In this document: positions 46,333-55,090 of the stretch, one piece after another
Layout: the number at the start of each line of letters is the position of its first letter
Position numbering within the stretch: position 1 is the stretch's first letter
DNA from: Sphingomonas natans
Lineage (GTDB): Bacteria; Pseudomonadota; Alphaproteobacteria; Sphingomonadales; Sphingomonadaceae
Length of the DNA stretch: 64,000 nt
Reading direction: 5' to 3'
NCBI RefSeq assembly: GCF_030546695.1
Contig: NZ_JAUOTP010000003.1
Coordinates: forward strand, 186,001-250,000
Notes under the pieces: generated by a model
The model's database searches: none
Told to the model about the DNA's origin: nothing
The model's input: only the letters and a program-made list of their open reading frames with translations
Translations under genes and position numbers: made by a program

Positions 46333-46727
46333 CAACGCATCTTGCGTATAACATTACTGCATCGCAACAACATGGATTAGCGTGGTCTGAGTGGCGGCGA
46401 GCGCCTCACGCGGGTGAGCTGATCGTCCGCGGTTGAAAAGCCATAGACCACATCCCCAAAGTGGTGCGACCTGTTTGTAGATCCTGTCGACGATTACTGG
46501 TCGACGACGATGCGGAACACCTTCAGCCCGTACGCAGAAGCGAAGATGCACCTTCCGTTACGAGTCCGGATCGAAGCGATGAAATCTCGCGCTTGCTATT
46601 GCCCCAGAACGCCAGTCTCACCCGGATCGCGTCCTGCACGGCGTTCTCGTTTGACGATCGCCCTTCCGCGCTCGAGCGCCTCAACACAGCGACGCAATAG
46701 CGCACCGGGCTTTGGGGGCGGGGGCCT
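46333..46727. other. Intergenic region without a supported gene
   Basis: Short frames on both strands lack motifs; a 65-codon minus-strand frame at 46354-46551 could be a small protein but has no supporting feature. Confidence 0.3.
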
Positions 46728-46946
46728 TCAACATAGCCGGTCGTCTCGACGGTGGCGCCAAGCTTCGACGAGCACCGCGATGGCGTCGCTGATGAGAGGG
46801 GCCTGCTGCCCGTAGGTCAGATCGTCCCAGCGCTTCCCCGGGTGTCCTTCCTCGTAGAGGCGCGCGGCGACGATGCGCACCTCCTCGTGCCCCTTCCACG
46901 GTCCCGCGATCTCGTCCCCGTCGCCCTCTTCCAAAACGAGCCTCAT
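46728..46946 (-). CDS. Hypothetical acidic protein (72 aa)
   Basis: Reading from ATG at 46946 gives MRLVLEEGDGDEIAGPWKGH and a regular helical remainder ending HRRDDRLC. The ATG overlaps the stop codon of the YozE-SAM-like gene (ATGA), which supports the start and an operon. The family is unknown. Confidence 0.5.
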   Translation of the reverse strand: MRLVLEEGDGDEIAGPWKGHEEVRIVAARLYEEGHPGKRWDDLTYGQQAPLISDAIAVLVEAWRHRRDDRLC

Positions 46947-47321
46947 TGCGAAAGCCAACACCGTTCGGCGTCACCGATCTGCTCGAAGACGTCGGCCTCG
47001 GCAATGCCAAGCGAATTCATCCGCTTGCGCACGTTCTCGACCGACCCTTTCTTCGGGAAGAGCCGGTAGAGCTTTGCCGCCCTCGCCACCTCCCCCATCA
47101 GGCCAGGCCGCCTTCGTCTGGTCGAACGGCCAGTCGCCAAACGACTGCGCCGGGTTGCTTGCAACGGACGGCGCAGGCGCAGTCAGGACCAGCGGCTGCA
47201 CCGGCTCGATCAGCCGAACATTTGACCGTGCGTCTGTCTCGCTTAGCCGCGCGGCGGACGGGGATGCCACCGATTTTAGGGTTTCGTTAACTGAGGTTGA
47301 CGAGACGTTGCCGCGCAACAT
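46943..47321 (-). pseudogene. YozE-SAM-like protein, frameshifted
   Basis: From 47321 the frame gives a disordered N-terminus and then QSFGDWPFDQTK; near 47100 it goes out of register. The neighbouring frame continues GLMGEVARAAKLYRLFPKKG and SVENVRKRMNSLGIAEADVF, stopping at 46943. Together they match the intact paralogue at 55087-55581 (QSFGSWLFDQTK, GMIGELAKAAKLDRLFPKNG). A single-base indel explains the break. The SAM-like helical domain is normally about 60 residues; its function is unknown. Confidence 0.65.
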
Positions 47322-47338
47322 GCTGGAGCGAAACAGTG

Positions 47339-47557
47339 CACACAGCCCTTGAACCTGATCGCCGGCGCATAATCTCGCGATTGAGGCAGCGCGCCACTCA
47401 GCACCGGAAGCTCGCGGAGGCGCTTGCGCCGCAGGATAGACTCATTGCGCTTGCCGAGGCGGGACAGACAGAAACCGAGGCTTCCAAGCTCGAAGCTGAA
47501 CTAAGCGGCGTAGTCGTCGGCGTTATGATCACGACGCCATTCTACGAACAGATCTGA
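47339..47557 (+). CDS. Hypothetical helical protein (72 aa)
   Basis: From a GTG at 47339 the frame encodes a helical protein (RRRIISRLRQRATQHRKLAE, then ETEASKLEAELSG) with regular composition. It overlaps the minus-strand gene at 47501 by about 57 bp, so one of the two may be wrong. The function is unknown. Confidence 0.35.
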   Translation, partial: HTALEPDRRRIISRLRQRATQHRKLAEALAPQDRLIALAEAGQTETEASKLEAELSGVVVGVMITTPFYEQI

Positions 47558-47704
47558 GGGCAGGCGCTGCTCCGTCGGCACATCGGCCCATGAGCCGCCA
47601 CCTTCATCCGTCCACCGGATCCGATGTTCAACGCCCTCCACCCGGGTGCACCCGATGATAGTGCGCCCGTCCCGTGGCGCTTCGGCCATGCCCCGACGAC
47701 GCAT
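47501..47704 (-). CDS. Hypothetical protein (67 aa)
   Basis: From ATG at 47704, with GGGGGACAGG upstream, the protein reads MRRRGMAEAPRDGRTIIGCT and has the feel of small phage- or sphingomonad-type proteins that start with APRDGRxI and contain RIRWTDEGGGSW. The function is unknown. Confidence 0.45.
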   Translation of the reverse strand: MRRRGMAEAPRDGRTIIGCTRVEGVEHRIRWTDEGGGSWADVPTEQRLPSDLFVEWRRDHNADDYAA

Positions 47705-47770
47705 CACCTGTCCCCCTTTTCTAAAGTTCAGGGATCTGCCTCGTCGAAGCTGGAAGCAACTCTCAATCTG

Positions 47771-48271
47771 TTAGCAACATGCGTTGCAGCTACTCTGCTT
47801 GATCGGACGACCGCGCCGAGCGCTCGCAGCAGCACCGGCCAGCGCGAGCACATGTCCACCGGCAATGGCGCCTTGCAAAGGTGGAACCCGTTTCCCCGGC
47901 TCGCCGAGCATGACGATCATCATCCAGAGGAAGCCGCAGACCATTGCTAATGGATCGATCCACCGCTTGGCAAAGAAGACGCGCGCCGTGAGGCTTGGAG
48001 CGGCCAAGTCCCGTCTCCACAGCGGAGGCGCCTCGGCACCGCACCGGAGCATCGCGGCGAGCGCAGCGAAGAACGTGATCAACCGATAGAGGCTGACCGG
48101 ATCGGGCGTTCGCCTGCCGCCCGGGCCGAGGATATATAACTCCGTCATCAAGACATAATGAAGGTGTAAAGCGACATATCCCTGCCAAAACTCGGCGGGG
48201 CGGACGTTGCGGGGTCGGTGACGACCTTCGCGGCGATGCTGTTGCTCGACCTGAGCGCTCCATTTTAACAA
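47771..48271 (-). CDS. Predicted membrane protein (166 aa)
   Basis: The frame shows three or four likely hydrophobic helices (VALHLHYVLMTELYILG, LYRLITFFAALAAML, IDPLAMVCGFLWMMIVML, GAIAGGHVLALAGAAAS) separated by basic loops. The N-terminal 25 residues are Arg-rich and the start may lie downstream. No family was recognised. Confidence 0.4.
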   Translation of the reverse strand: MLKWSAQVEQQHRREGRHRPRNVRPAEFWQGYVALHLHYVLMTELYILGPGGRRTPDPVSLYRLITFFAALAAMLRCGAEAPPLWRRDLAAPSLTARVFFAKRWIDPLAMVCGFLWMMIVMLGEPGKRVPPLQGAIAGGHVLALAGAAASARRGRPIKQSSCNACC

Positions 48272-48372
48272 CGCTGCGGCGCGCAGGCTGCAACCGGGCG
48301 CGGCTTTTCACCGTATGTTCAGGCATCTCGGATGAACGCGGGGGACGTGCGTTCATCCGATGAGGGGTGGGT

Positions 48373-48495
48373 ATGGGGGTGCTTTGGTGGCTGGGGCTTC
48401 ATCGGTGGCGTGGAAAGAAAGCCGCGCGGCCGGCGACGACCGTTTATCGGTGTCGGCGTTGCAACCGGGTCAAGGTGAAGCGCCGCAACTCGTGA
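48373..48495 (+). CDS. Small CxxC protein (40 aa)
   Basis: A short frame from ATG at 48373, after GAGGGGTGGGT, encodes MGVLWWLGLHRWRGKKAARP and then TTVYRCRRCNRVKVKRRNS with stop at 48493. The CxxC in a basic context suggests half of a zinc ribbon or a redox pair. It is too short for certainty but has a good ribosome-binding site and protein-like composition. Confidence 0.45.
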   Translation: MGVLWWLGLHRWRGKKAARPATTVYRCRRCNRVKVKRRNS

Positions 48496-48755
48496 GACGA
48501 GCGAAAAAAACTGGGGAAGCTAATTCAGCGCGCCTCAAGGGCTACGGCGAGAAAGTGGCCAGGCAAGCATGGCCCTCCACTCCCTAGAGCGACCCAGATT
48601 AGGACTGCCTCGGTTGTCCGATTTTAATCACCGGCGGCACCTCGGTTCCTTGGCTTCGCAAATGTTCGATCACGTCTCGCCGACTGGGCATCCGCAAAGT
48701 CAGTTTAGCATCTGACATCCTCACGCAATAAAATTGATCCGTGTTATTTCTTTAT

Positions 48756-49105
48756 ATTAGCAAATAATTGTGCTCGGAAAGCATGGACATCCCGCCAGAC
48801 CGCTTCCAGTTCTATTAGAGGGATCAATGCCTTGAGCGGGCCGTTCATAAGGCATTGCTGGCCATCTTTTTCGGGCGCTGGCAACCGAGAGTGCCTTTGC
48901 TCCCGCCCCGATCGCAGGAGCCCGCGTGGCCCGATATTTTTTTCACGTACAGACCGACGTTCGCTCTACCGATCTCGAAGGGTGGGAGTTCGACACGCCC
49001 ATCGAGGCGCGGAGCCAAGCGATCGCCACTTGTGGCCAAATGATGAGAGATGCCGCTGAAGCTTTTTGGGGAAGTCGACCGTGGAGCGTGTCGGTGACCA
49101 ATGCG
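48756..49105. repeat. Inverted duplicate of 12255-12531
   Basis: This segment holds the intact DUF6894-type gene start and about 170 bp of its upstream region. Its reverse complement matches 12255-12531, where about 60 bp are deleted. The conserved upstream part has no shared reading frame and may be regulatory. Confidence 0.7.
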
Positions 49106-49174
49106 GTGGGTCTCATTCTCTGGGAGCTATCGATGGACGGATATGCGGCACCAGCGGCCTTAGATATTGCGTAG
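48926..49174 (+). CDS. DUF6894-like protein (82 aa)
   Basis: Starting at GTG 48926, the protein opens with the family strand MARYFFHVQTDVRSTDLEGW, followed by helices (EARSQAIATCGQMMRDAAEA) and a C-terminal strand WSVSVTNAVGLILWEL. This is the standard small DUF6894 layout. A degraded copy lies inverted at 12.2 kb. The function is unknown. Confidence 0.7.
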   Translation: MARYFFHVQTDVRSTDLEGWEFDTPIEARSQAIATCGQMMRDAAEAFWGSRPWSVSVTNAVGLILWELSMDGYAAPAALDIA

Positions 49175-49219
49175 GCGATCAATCCGTCAGCACGCGCGCA
49201 ATGCAGCTGTCGTGGTCCG

Positions 49220-49414
49220 ATGAAAAAGACGGTGCGGCACCCCGAAGCAGCTCGCGAAGCACGCGCTCTCGTGAGCGATCATGATGGCCACGCAAAGGCG
49301 ATGGTCGAGCACAAGCTTGCTGACCGCCTGAACCAGGGCGAGACTGACGAGGCGCTTCGGCTCGACCAGGTCAGGCGCGAGATCCAGGGTGTTTATGACC
49401 GGAAGGAGGAATGA
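49220..49414 (+). CDS. Small charged hypothetical protein (64 aa)
   Basis: The protein is helical and strongly charged (EAAREARALVSDHDGHAKAM, then LADRLNQGETDEALRLDQVR) with a clean end DRKEE. It resembles small conserved proteins found in sphingomonads. It follows the DUF6894 gene on the same strand. Confidence 0.55.
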   Translation: MKKTVRHPEAAREARALVSDHDGHAKAMVEHKLADRLNQGETDEALRLDQVRREIQGVYDRKEE

Positions 49415-49718
49415 TCCCCGGTGAGTATGGCGAAGAGAGGCGCCAGCCGTCCACTCAAACGCCGACCGGGTCGGCTATCGGCGTTCATGACCGGCGCAAG
49501 TTTTAGCGCCGGCCCGGCGATCGGAGGCGAGCAGCCTTCTTAGCGACGCCATCTTAACGAGACGACGGCGGCGATATTTATAGTCTAAAACCTGGAGGCA
49601 AGCGCGCGGACGCAACCATGTCTTCGGAGAGGTATTATTGTGGCGTAACCAGCTAAGACGCGCATGACCAATACCGAGCCCGCCGGACGCCGTCTGCCGC
49701 GTTCAGGCGACCGCTCCT
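49415..49718. other. Intergenic region, nothing recognised
   Basis: No gene, repeat or clear regulatory site was seen. Confidence 0.4.
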
Positions 49719-50105
49719 ATGGCGGACGCGCCAGCGCCGTCGATCGTCGTCTCAGCGTCCGAACGGATCAAGCCTGCCTCGACCAAGGAGGTGTTCGGGC
49801 GCGGACTGCTACTAATTTTCGGCGAGATGGTTCAGCTGGTGCTTGCCTTCGTCCTCGCGCTCTTCGCGCTGGCATGCTGTGCAGCGCTGGCGGTCAAAGC
49901 GAACGATGCTCTTCATTTCATGGGCGAGAAGTTTGTAATCCCGCGCGTCATTACAGATGCGCTCAGCGGACTGCTGGCTCATTCCCCGACCTATCTGGTC
50001 GTCTGCGTGCTCGGCGCTATCTTCGCGATCAAGCTGGTCGATCTGATCCTTCGTGTGCTGCAGCGTCGAGCCCGGCTGGCAGAGATCGGATATTCTCCAG
50101 CCTAG
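49719..50105 (+). CDS. Two-span membrane protein (128 aa)
   Basis: After a polar N-terminus the protein has two long hydrophobic helices, LIFGEMVQLVLAFVLALFAL with ACCAALAV (about 33-58) and TYLVVCVLGAIFAIKLVDLILRVL (about 91-114), ending in a basic tail. No family was recognised. It is probably an inner-membrane protein. Confidence 0.55.
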   Translation: MADAPAPSIVVSASERIKPASTKEVFGRGLLLIFGEMVQLVLAFVLALFALACCAALAVKANDALHFMGEKFVIPRVITDALSGLLAHSPTYLVVCVLGAIFAIKLVDLILRVLQRRARLAEIGYSPA

Positions 50106-50217
50106 GAAATTGGTCACCTTCAGCGTGTCTCGATCAGCCGCCCTGTGGCTTCATTGCCCCCTGCATCCACGACAACTTAGGCAAGGTATCCGAGTGCCAG
50201 CGTGAGCGCGCCTAGCC

Positions 50218-50460
50218 CTACTGACAGCAGCATGCGAAGCCGCCGCCACCATGGTGGACAAAGCCCTCCGCATGCAGTTTGTAGTCGACCGCCAGCGATG
50301 CGAGCAGCAAGATCCCAAGCAGCGCGAGCGACGGAACAGGCCACGGTTCGCCAATGGCCCACGGCACTGCCGAGAGTAAGCTGATCAGCGATGGCGTAAC
50401 CGCTGCGACCCAGACCCACTCTAGAACGGAAGCCGCGCCTGGGCCGCTAGACCCCACCAA
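50218..50460 (-). CDS. Small membrane protein (80 aa)
   Basis: The frame, starting at a TTG or GTG near 50460, has hydrophobic helices (LEWVWVAAVTPSLISLLSAV and VPSLALLGILLLASLAVDY) and ends with a His/Gly/Cys-rich tail (HHGGGGFACCCQ). The start is weak and the call rests on composition. Confidence 0.35.
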   Translation of the reverse strand: MVGSSGPGAASVLEWVWVAAVTPSLISLLSAVPWAIGEPWPVPSLALLGILLLASLAVDYKLHAEGFVHHGGGGFACCCQ

Positions 50461-50850
50461 ATACCGCCCAGAAAAGCTGAGGATCGCCGGCTCCGTATCA
50501 AAGGCCCGGCGCGATCATGTCCGCTTCCGTGTGTCGCCACAATCATCGCGAGCGGCCGAAACTCGGGGCGGCCGACGACCAGCCTTACGGCGGCTAAGAC
50601 CCAAAGTCGGCCATTCGTGCAGGTTCTGCGGAGCCCGAAACCGGACGTTGGTTCAGCTCAATTTGGCTGCTGCAAGGGCGTGAAGCGGACATTGCTGGCG
50701 GCGCACCCCGCCCGAAAGCGGCCGTGCCGCTCACCACCCAAAGTGCCGATTGCTCGTGCAAGGACAAGTTTCCGCTCGAGGTACCGACATTTGACCGGCT
50801 GGATACTCTTGAAAGCAATGCGCAGCCGCAGGGCGACCGCATGCCGGCGA
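50461..50850. other. Intergenic region with degenerate sequence
   Basis: No gene is supported. It contains degenerate stretches of a kind also seen near 2250-2340 (GGCCATTCG and CGAAACCGG-like pieces). Confidence 0.35.
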
Positions 50851-51456
50851 TCACTTTCGGAGCAGGATGACCGAAAGATTGTTCGCCGGCATCGCCATGA
50901 CGCGGGCCAACTCAAAGCCCGCCTTCTCAGCTTCATGCACGACGTCCTCCAGCAAGCGGATTCCCCACTCCGAATTGCGGAGTCGGAGATCCGCGTCGAA
51001 CGCCGCATTGCTCAACGACATCGCCTCGCCGTCTCGTTGAAACGGACCGTAGAGAAACAACGGCGCATTGCTCGGAAGAAGGCGCGCCGCGCCCCGCAGC
51101 AGCCCCAGCGTTGCCGCCCATGGGCTGATATGAACCATGTTTATCGCCAGCACGGCATCCGCATGCGCGATGGGCCAATCTGGCGCCATGGCATCGATGG
51201 GCAGCGGCAGAAGAATATTCGGCAAGCCTTCATCGGCGATCCAGCCAGCGATCGACGCCCTTGCCTCCGCAGCGGGGTCGGAGGGCTGCCAAAGAAGATT
51301 GGGAAAGTGCTTGGCGAAATAGACAACATGCTCGCCAGATCCGCTGGCGACCTCGATCACCGTTCCAGCCGACGGCAGGATCGCGCGCAAGGCCACAAGG
51401 ATCGGCTCGCGGTTACGGAGAGCAGCGGGGCTGCTGCGGCGGGGATCGGTGCTCAT
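50851..51456 (-). CDS. DUF938 SAM-dependent methyltransferase-like protein
   Basis: From ATG at 51456 the protein has about 201 residues. It contains the DUF938 landmarks SSPAALRNREPILVALR at the N-terminus, the SAM-binding glycine motif VIEVASGSGEHVVYFA and AINMVHISPWAATLGLL. The rest is a Rossmann methyltransferase fold ending in VILLRK. The substrate is unknown. An upstream in-frame extension to 51606 has poor composition. It is divergent from ycaQ. Confidence 0.82.
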   Translation of the reverse strand: MSTDPRRSSPAALRNREPILVALRAILPSAGTVIEVASGSGEHVVYFAKHFPNLLWQPSDPAAEARASIAGWIADEGLPNILLPLPIDAMAPDWPIAHADAVLAINMVHISPWAATLGLLRGAARLLPSNAPLFLYGPFQRDGEAMSLSNAAFDADLRLRNSEWGIRLLEDVVHEAEKAGFELARVMAMPANNLSVILLRK

Positions 51457-51614
51457 GCGCCACTCATGCAAACCGCCCATGTCAAAGCCAAGGTCGGGCT
51501 CGAAGATGTTGGCCGCCCAAACCGGCAGGCAGTCACAGCGGTGAAACCCCGCCAACATTGACCATCCGCGGATTGCCCAGCAATCGAATCCACCATGATC
51601 TTGCATCGCGTACG

Positions 51615-52780
51615 GTGACCATCGAGAGAATCAGCCTGTCGTTCGCGCGGCGAATCGCGCTGGCCGCTCAGGGTTCGGGATCGCACGTCCGGAGAGGCCG
51701 GGCATTCTTCACATCAGGCGCGCACTGGACAGGCTTCACCTTTTCCAGATCGACAGCGTCAACGTCCTGTCACGCGCCCATTATCTCCCGGCCTTCTCCC
51801 GGCTCGGGTCGTATGATCGCACCGATCTTGATCGACTCGCCTGGGGAAAGAAGCGCGAGCGGAAGCTCTTCGAGTATTGGGCGCACGAAGCCTCGCTCCT
51901 GCCATATGATTTTCATCGCCTTCTCCGCTGGCGGATGGCGCAGGCTGATCGTGGCGAAGCTGGGTGGAGCGGCATGCGTGTGTTCGCCATCGAGCGTCGT
52001 CCCGAGGCAATGACCGTCCTCGATCGGATCCGAATCGGCGGGCCGATGGCGGCAGCCGATTTCGAGGCGCACAAAGGCCAATCGGGCTGGTGGGAATGGA
52101 GCGACACAAAGCGCGCGCTGGAGTGGCTGTTTTGGGCGGGGCACATCACCACCGCTACACGCCGCGGCGGCTTCGAGCGCGTCTATGATCTCGCGGAAAG
52201 GGTGATCCCTGCCGACGTGTTGGCCCAGCCCACGCCCTTCGCAGGTGATGCGCATCGGGCGCTGATCGAGCGCGCCGCGGCAGCACATGGCATCGCGACG
52301 AGCGGCGAACTGCGCGACTATTTTCGCCTGTCGCCCGATGAAGCGCGGCCGGCGATCCAGGCTCTGGCTGAGGAAGGCATCCTCATCCCGGTCGATGTAC
52401 CGGGTTGGCGCCATGCCTGGCTCCATCACGCAGCGAGCCGACCTCGCAAGATCGAAGCGCGGGCGCTGTTGGCGCCGTTCGACCCACTAATCTGGGAGCG
52501 CGATCGGACCGAACGTCTGTTCGGCTTTCACTACCGGATCGAGATCTATGTTCCCGCCGACAAGCGGCGATTCGGCTATTACGTGCTTCCCTTCCTGCTC
52601 GACGAGCAGATCGTCGCGCGGGTCGATCTCAAAGCCGACCGGAGGGCTTCGCGGCTAATCGTCCAGTCGATACACTTCCAGCCTGACGCGCCTGATCATG
52701 CAGGCGTCGCGCTGGAGGCTGAGCTGGGGGATATGGCCGTCTGGCTTGGCCTCGACGGATGGTCGAACGCGACCGGTTGA
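51615..52780 (+). pseudogene. ycaQ: YcaQ-family DNA glycosylase, frameshifted near the N-terminus
   Basis: YcaQ is a winged-helix glycosylase that unhooks DNA crosslinks. The start at GTG 51615 gives ERISLSFARRIALAAQG and then leaves register near 51673, where one base appears missing. The next frame gives RRALDRLHLFQIDSVNVLSR, RAHYLPAFSRLGSYDR, the catalytic-type segment QSGWWEWSDTKRALEWLFWA and a normal end at 52780. From ATG 51935 a truncated protein of 281 residues could be made, but it would lack the QxD-containing N-terminal domain (FQIDSVNVLSRAHY). Real decay or a sequencing error is possible. Confidence 0.78.
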
Positions 52781-52950
52781 GATTCGTCGACCGACCCTCT
52801 ATGGCCCAGGTCCCGATGGCCGTATTAGGCGGATCAAATTGCGAACCGATCAACCCTGCGATCCGGCTGCGACCCGTGAAGCAGAACAAACCATGTCCCT
52901 CGGAAGCGCCCCGGAATAAATATTCTGTCGTTCTTTCAATTACTTAGAGG

Positions 52951-53000
52951 TGGTGGAGCCGTGGGGGATCGAACCCCAGACCTTCGCAATGCCATTGCGC
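52951..53000 (-). tRNA. tRNA-Ala(GGC) 3' fragment, possible attachment-site scar
   Basis: Read on the minus strand, this 50-nt stretch ends in GGCTCCACCA and has a perfect T-arm (TGGGG, loop TTCGATC, CCCCA), a variable loop AGGTC and an anticodon loop ATGGCAT with anticodon GGC. Upstream of 53000 the sequence does not match a D-arm or 5' acceptor. It is a partial tRNA gene, of the length that integrative elements leave at their att sites. Confidence 0.65.
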
Positions 53001-53309
53001 TTTGCGGGCAATGCCGGTCCACACCCCCTTTCGCATGTCGGCGATATCGTTGGCCGGCTTCGGCTTGGCCGTCGGCGCCATCGTCCTCAGCCGAAGCTAG
53101 AAGCCCCACGCCATGCTCTGCGTGAGCCGCATGCCTGCGTGCTCCCGAACGACCATGCCGGGAGCACCGGAATACATCTCCTCACCAGCGTTCGACGCAA
53201 TCGGATTGGCGACGTTGAAATGGGACGGGACCTTGCTGCGCTGCTTCGCAGGGCATAAAGATCGCACATCGACGGATCATGCCGGAAGGCGGACGTCACG
53301 CCAACTTGC

Positions 53310-53584
53310 CTAGAGGGGTTTGTCAGCCTCGCTCAGGGCGGGGTTGATCGCAACGTAGATCTTGGCGATCTTTGCTTCGTTGGCCCAAGCCAAGCCGACA
53401 TTGATCGCCGCCTCGCTGTTTCATAGTGCTGGTCGCCCACGAACGAAACGCTGTCACCATCGCACAGTGCGGAGCACATCAGCTCGAATTGACCCGAACC
53501 ATCGGCATAAACGCGAATGCAATCTGCATCCGTGGGCGGTTCAGTCCCTTCTGCCAGCTCCACGACATCCATAGCGCGCTCCAT
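53310..53584 (-). pseudogene. Hypothetical protein, frameshifted
   Basis: From ATG at 53584 the frame reads MERAMDVVELAEGTEPPTDA to FVGDQHYETA, then leaves register near 53421. The adjacent frame gives the regular ending AAINVGLAWANEAKIAKIYV and AINPALSEADKPL, stopping at 53310. One missing base accounts for this. The family is unknown, but the two parts fit together well. Confidence 0.5.
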
Positions 53585-53705
53585 AGGTTCGCTCAGACCA
53601 CCACCCGAGCGGCAGCTAGTTGCCAACCGCGCCGGCAGTCCGGCTAAGCCAGAACTCTCAGCATTCCTGAGCGCGCGTTGGGCCGGCTGTCTTGGGATTG
53701 CGCCG

Positions 53706-53873
53706 CTAAGCGCGGCGAACGGCTTTCAGAGCCTCTCCTTCTGAACGCCGCTCATACGCTTCAGTCATCTGGCGGTGGATCTTGCCGATGGCAGGATTTA
53801 CCGCGATTCTCGCTTTTTCCGGGCATTCGGCGGCCCGTCGCGCGAAATATTCTCGATCCTGATTGTCGGCCAT
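53706..53873 (-). CDS. Small conserved-type protein (55 aa)
   Basis: A frame from ATG at 53873, preceded by GTGAGGGAGAA, encodes MADNQDREYFARRAAECPEK followed by NPAIGKIHRQMTEAYERRSE and stops at 53706. The pattern D-REYFARRAA...AIxxIHxxMxxAYExR is typical of a short protein common in sphingomonads. Its role is unknown. The ribosome-binding site and pattern make it convincing despite its size. Confidence 0.65.
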   Translation of the reverse strand: MADNQDREYFARRAAECPEKARIAVNPAIGKIHRQMTEAYERRSEGEALKAVRRA

Positions 53874-54327
53874 TTCTCCCTCACCATCAGTGGTTTGAGG
53901 CTTAGGATTCCAAGACCTGTCAAAACGGTCAAGCCATCGTGGCGGCGAACATCCCAGATCGAGCGGATGCCAATCCCTGCCCTACCAACGATATCGCGAG
54001 GCCAGTCGCTTCCAGGTCCGCTCGTCCGGATAGGGATATTGGCCGATCCTTGGCGAGGTTCGTGCGTCACCAAGATGGAGGGTCTGAATTTGCGTCGGCC
54101 TTTCTCTTAGCAAAGCCGCAATAGACATGCCGGCGCATCCCAGGGAACAGACCGCTCCAGCCGCGACGATCGAACATCCACCACAACGGCACAGCGTCGA
54201 ATGGTGGGCATGCTTGCACTGCCGGCAGGCAACCGATGGTGCACCGGTGCAGGGCGCACTGACCGAGGGTGTCGAGCTTGCGGCCGATATGATGGCGATC
54301 ATTGATCCGGATGGCACACCCGACTGC
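53874..54327. other. Region without a firmly supported gene
   Basis: A plus-strand frame from 54127 with a WWACLHCRQ segment overlaps the next minus-strand gene and is not called. Nothing else is convincing. Confidence 0.3.
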
Positions 54328-54606
54328 TCAGCCGAACGCGAGCGCCTGGATCATGTCGTCGGTCGGGACCGCCCAGCGGACCGGAGTGACCTTGCCCAGC
54401 AGGTCCCCGTCGATCATCTCGCGCCAGTCGCCGTGAGGATCCTGCTGGGCCAGCCATGTCTTGCCGTCTGCGTCTTGCACGATCGGTAAGGTTGTCGCCT
54501 CCGGCGAATATGCGTCCATCGGCCACCAATCGAGCGTTCCAAGCTCGATTTCGGGCCAGCAGACAGCGACCATCCCGCCCATGTCTATCATCTCAGGTTC
54601 GGACAC
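54328..54606 (-). CDS. Hypothetical acidic protein (92 aa)
   Basis: Starting at GTG 54606, with GAGGAG 8 bp upstream, the protein is acidic and Trp/Asp-rich (MVAVCWPEIELGTLDWWPMD, then DGKTWLAQQDPHGDWREMID). It is the last gene of a four-gene minus-strand operon that starts at 55780. The family was not recognised. Confidence 0.5.
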   Translation of the reverse strand: MSEPEMIDMGGMVAVCWPEIELGTLDWWPMDAYSPEATTLPIVQDADGKTWLAQQDPHGDWREMIDGDLLGKVTPVRWAVPTDDMIQALAFG

Positions 54607-54616
54607 GATGTGCTCC

Positions 54617-55090
54617 TCAAGGGTTCGATTGCGCGGCGTGGGCTCGGCCCAGCCACTTGATTGTCCGATGCGCGATCAGCAGGAAAGCTGCCTCGATGCT
54701 GGCTGGCCTTTTCAAAGAGCGTCCCGGGCACGAGCGCTTCCCACATGGCCCGTGCCAGATCGTCGCCAAGCGCATCGATGTCGTTTGCCGTGCAGATGCG
54801 GCATCGGTCGGCTGCTTCGGCTCGCCGGGCGCCGTCGGCCAAGGCTCGGTATCGCCGAAGTATCCTGCCTTCATGTAGGTTGGGCTGTCGCCAAAAGTTG
54901 CGGTCCGCACCACCCTGTTTGGCTCGAAGATCGCGCAGCCGGAAAGGCACCGCTCGATAATCAGACGTGCGGCAGTCTCGGCCGCCTGCGCCCCGCGTAC
55001 GTTCTGCAGCGTCGTCCTCATCGGTCCCCGCAAAACGCGAAGCCGGATCGCGATGTCGCTTTGGCGCGTCGCCAGATTGAGCCGCTTCAC
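54617..55090 (-). CDS. Hypothetical protein (157 aa), possible internal frameshift
   Basis: The gene starts at a GTG whose GTGA overlaps the stop of the upstream YozE-SAM-like gene. The first 95 residues (to EPWPTAPGEPKQPTD) look regular. Beyond about 54810 the adjacent frame (DIDALGDDLARAMWEALVPG) is more protein-like, so a frameshift is possible. However, this frame ends just before a good ribosome-binding site for the next gene. The function is unknown. Confidence 0.4.
   Translation of the reverse strand: MKRLNLATRQSDIAIRLRVLRGPMRTTLQNVRGAQAAETAARLIIERCLSGCAIFEPNRVVRTATFGDSPTYMKAGYFGDTEPWPTAPGEPKQPTDAASARQTTSMRLATIWHGPCGKRSCPGRSLKRPASIEAAFLLIAHRTIKWLGRAHAAQSNP

Noticed and set aside
52950-53258. 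Plus-strand frame beginning MVEPWGIEPQTFAMP
   Set aside because: This is the well-known spurious translation of the complement of a tRNA 3' end; the tRNA-Ala fragment explains it.
54127-54489. Plus-strand frame with WWACLHCRQ
   Set aside because: It overlaps the better-supported minus-strand gene at 54328-54606 and has no family match.
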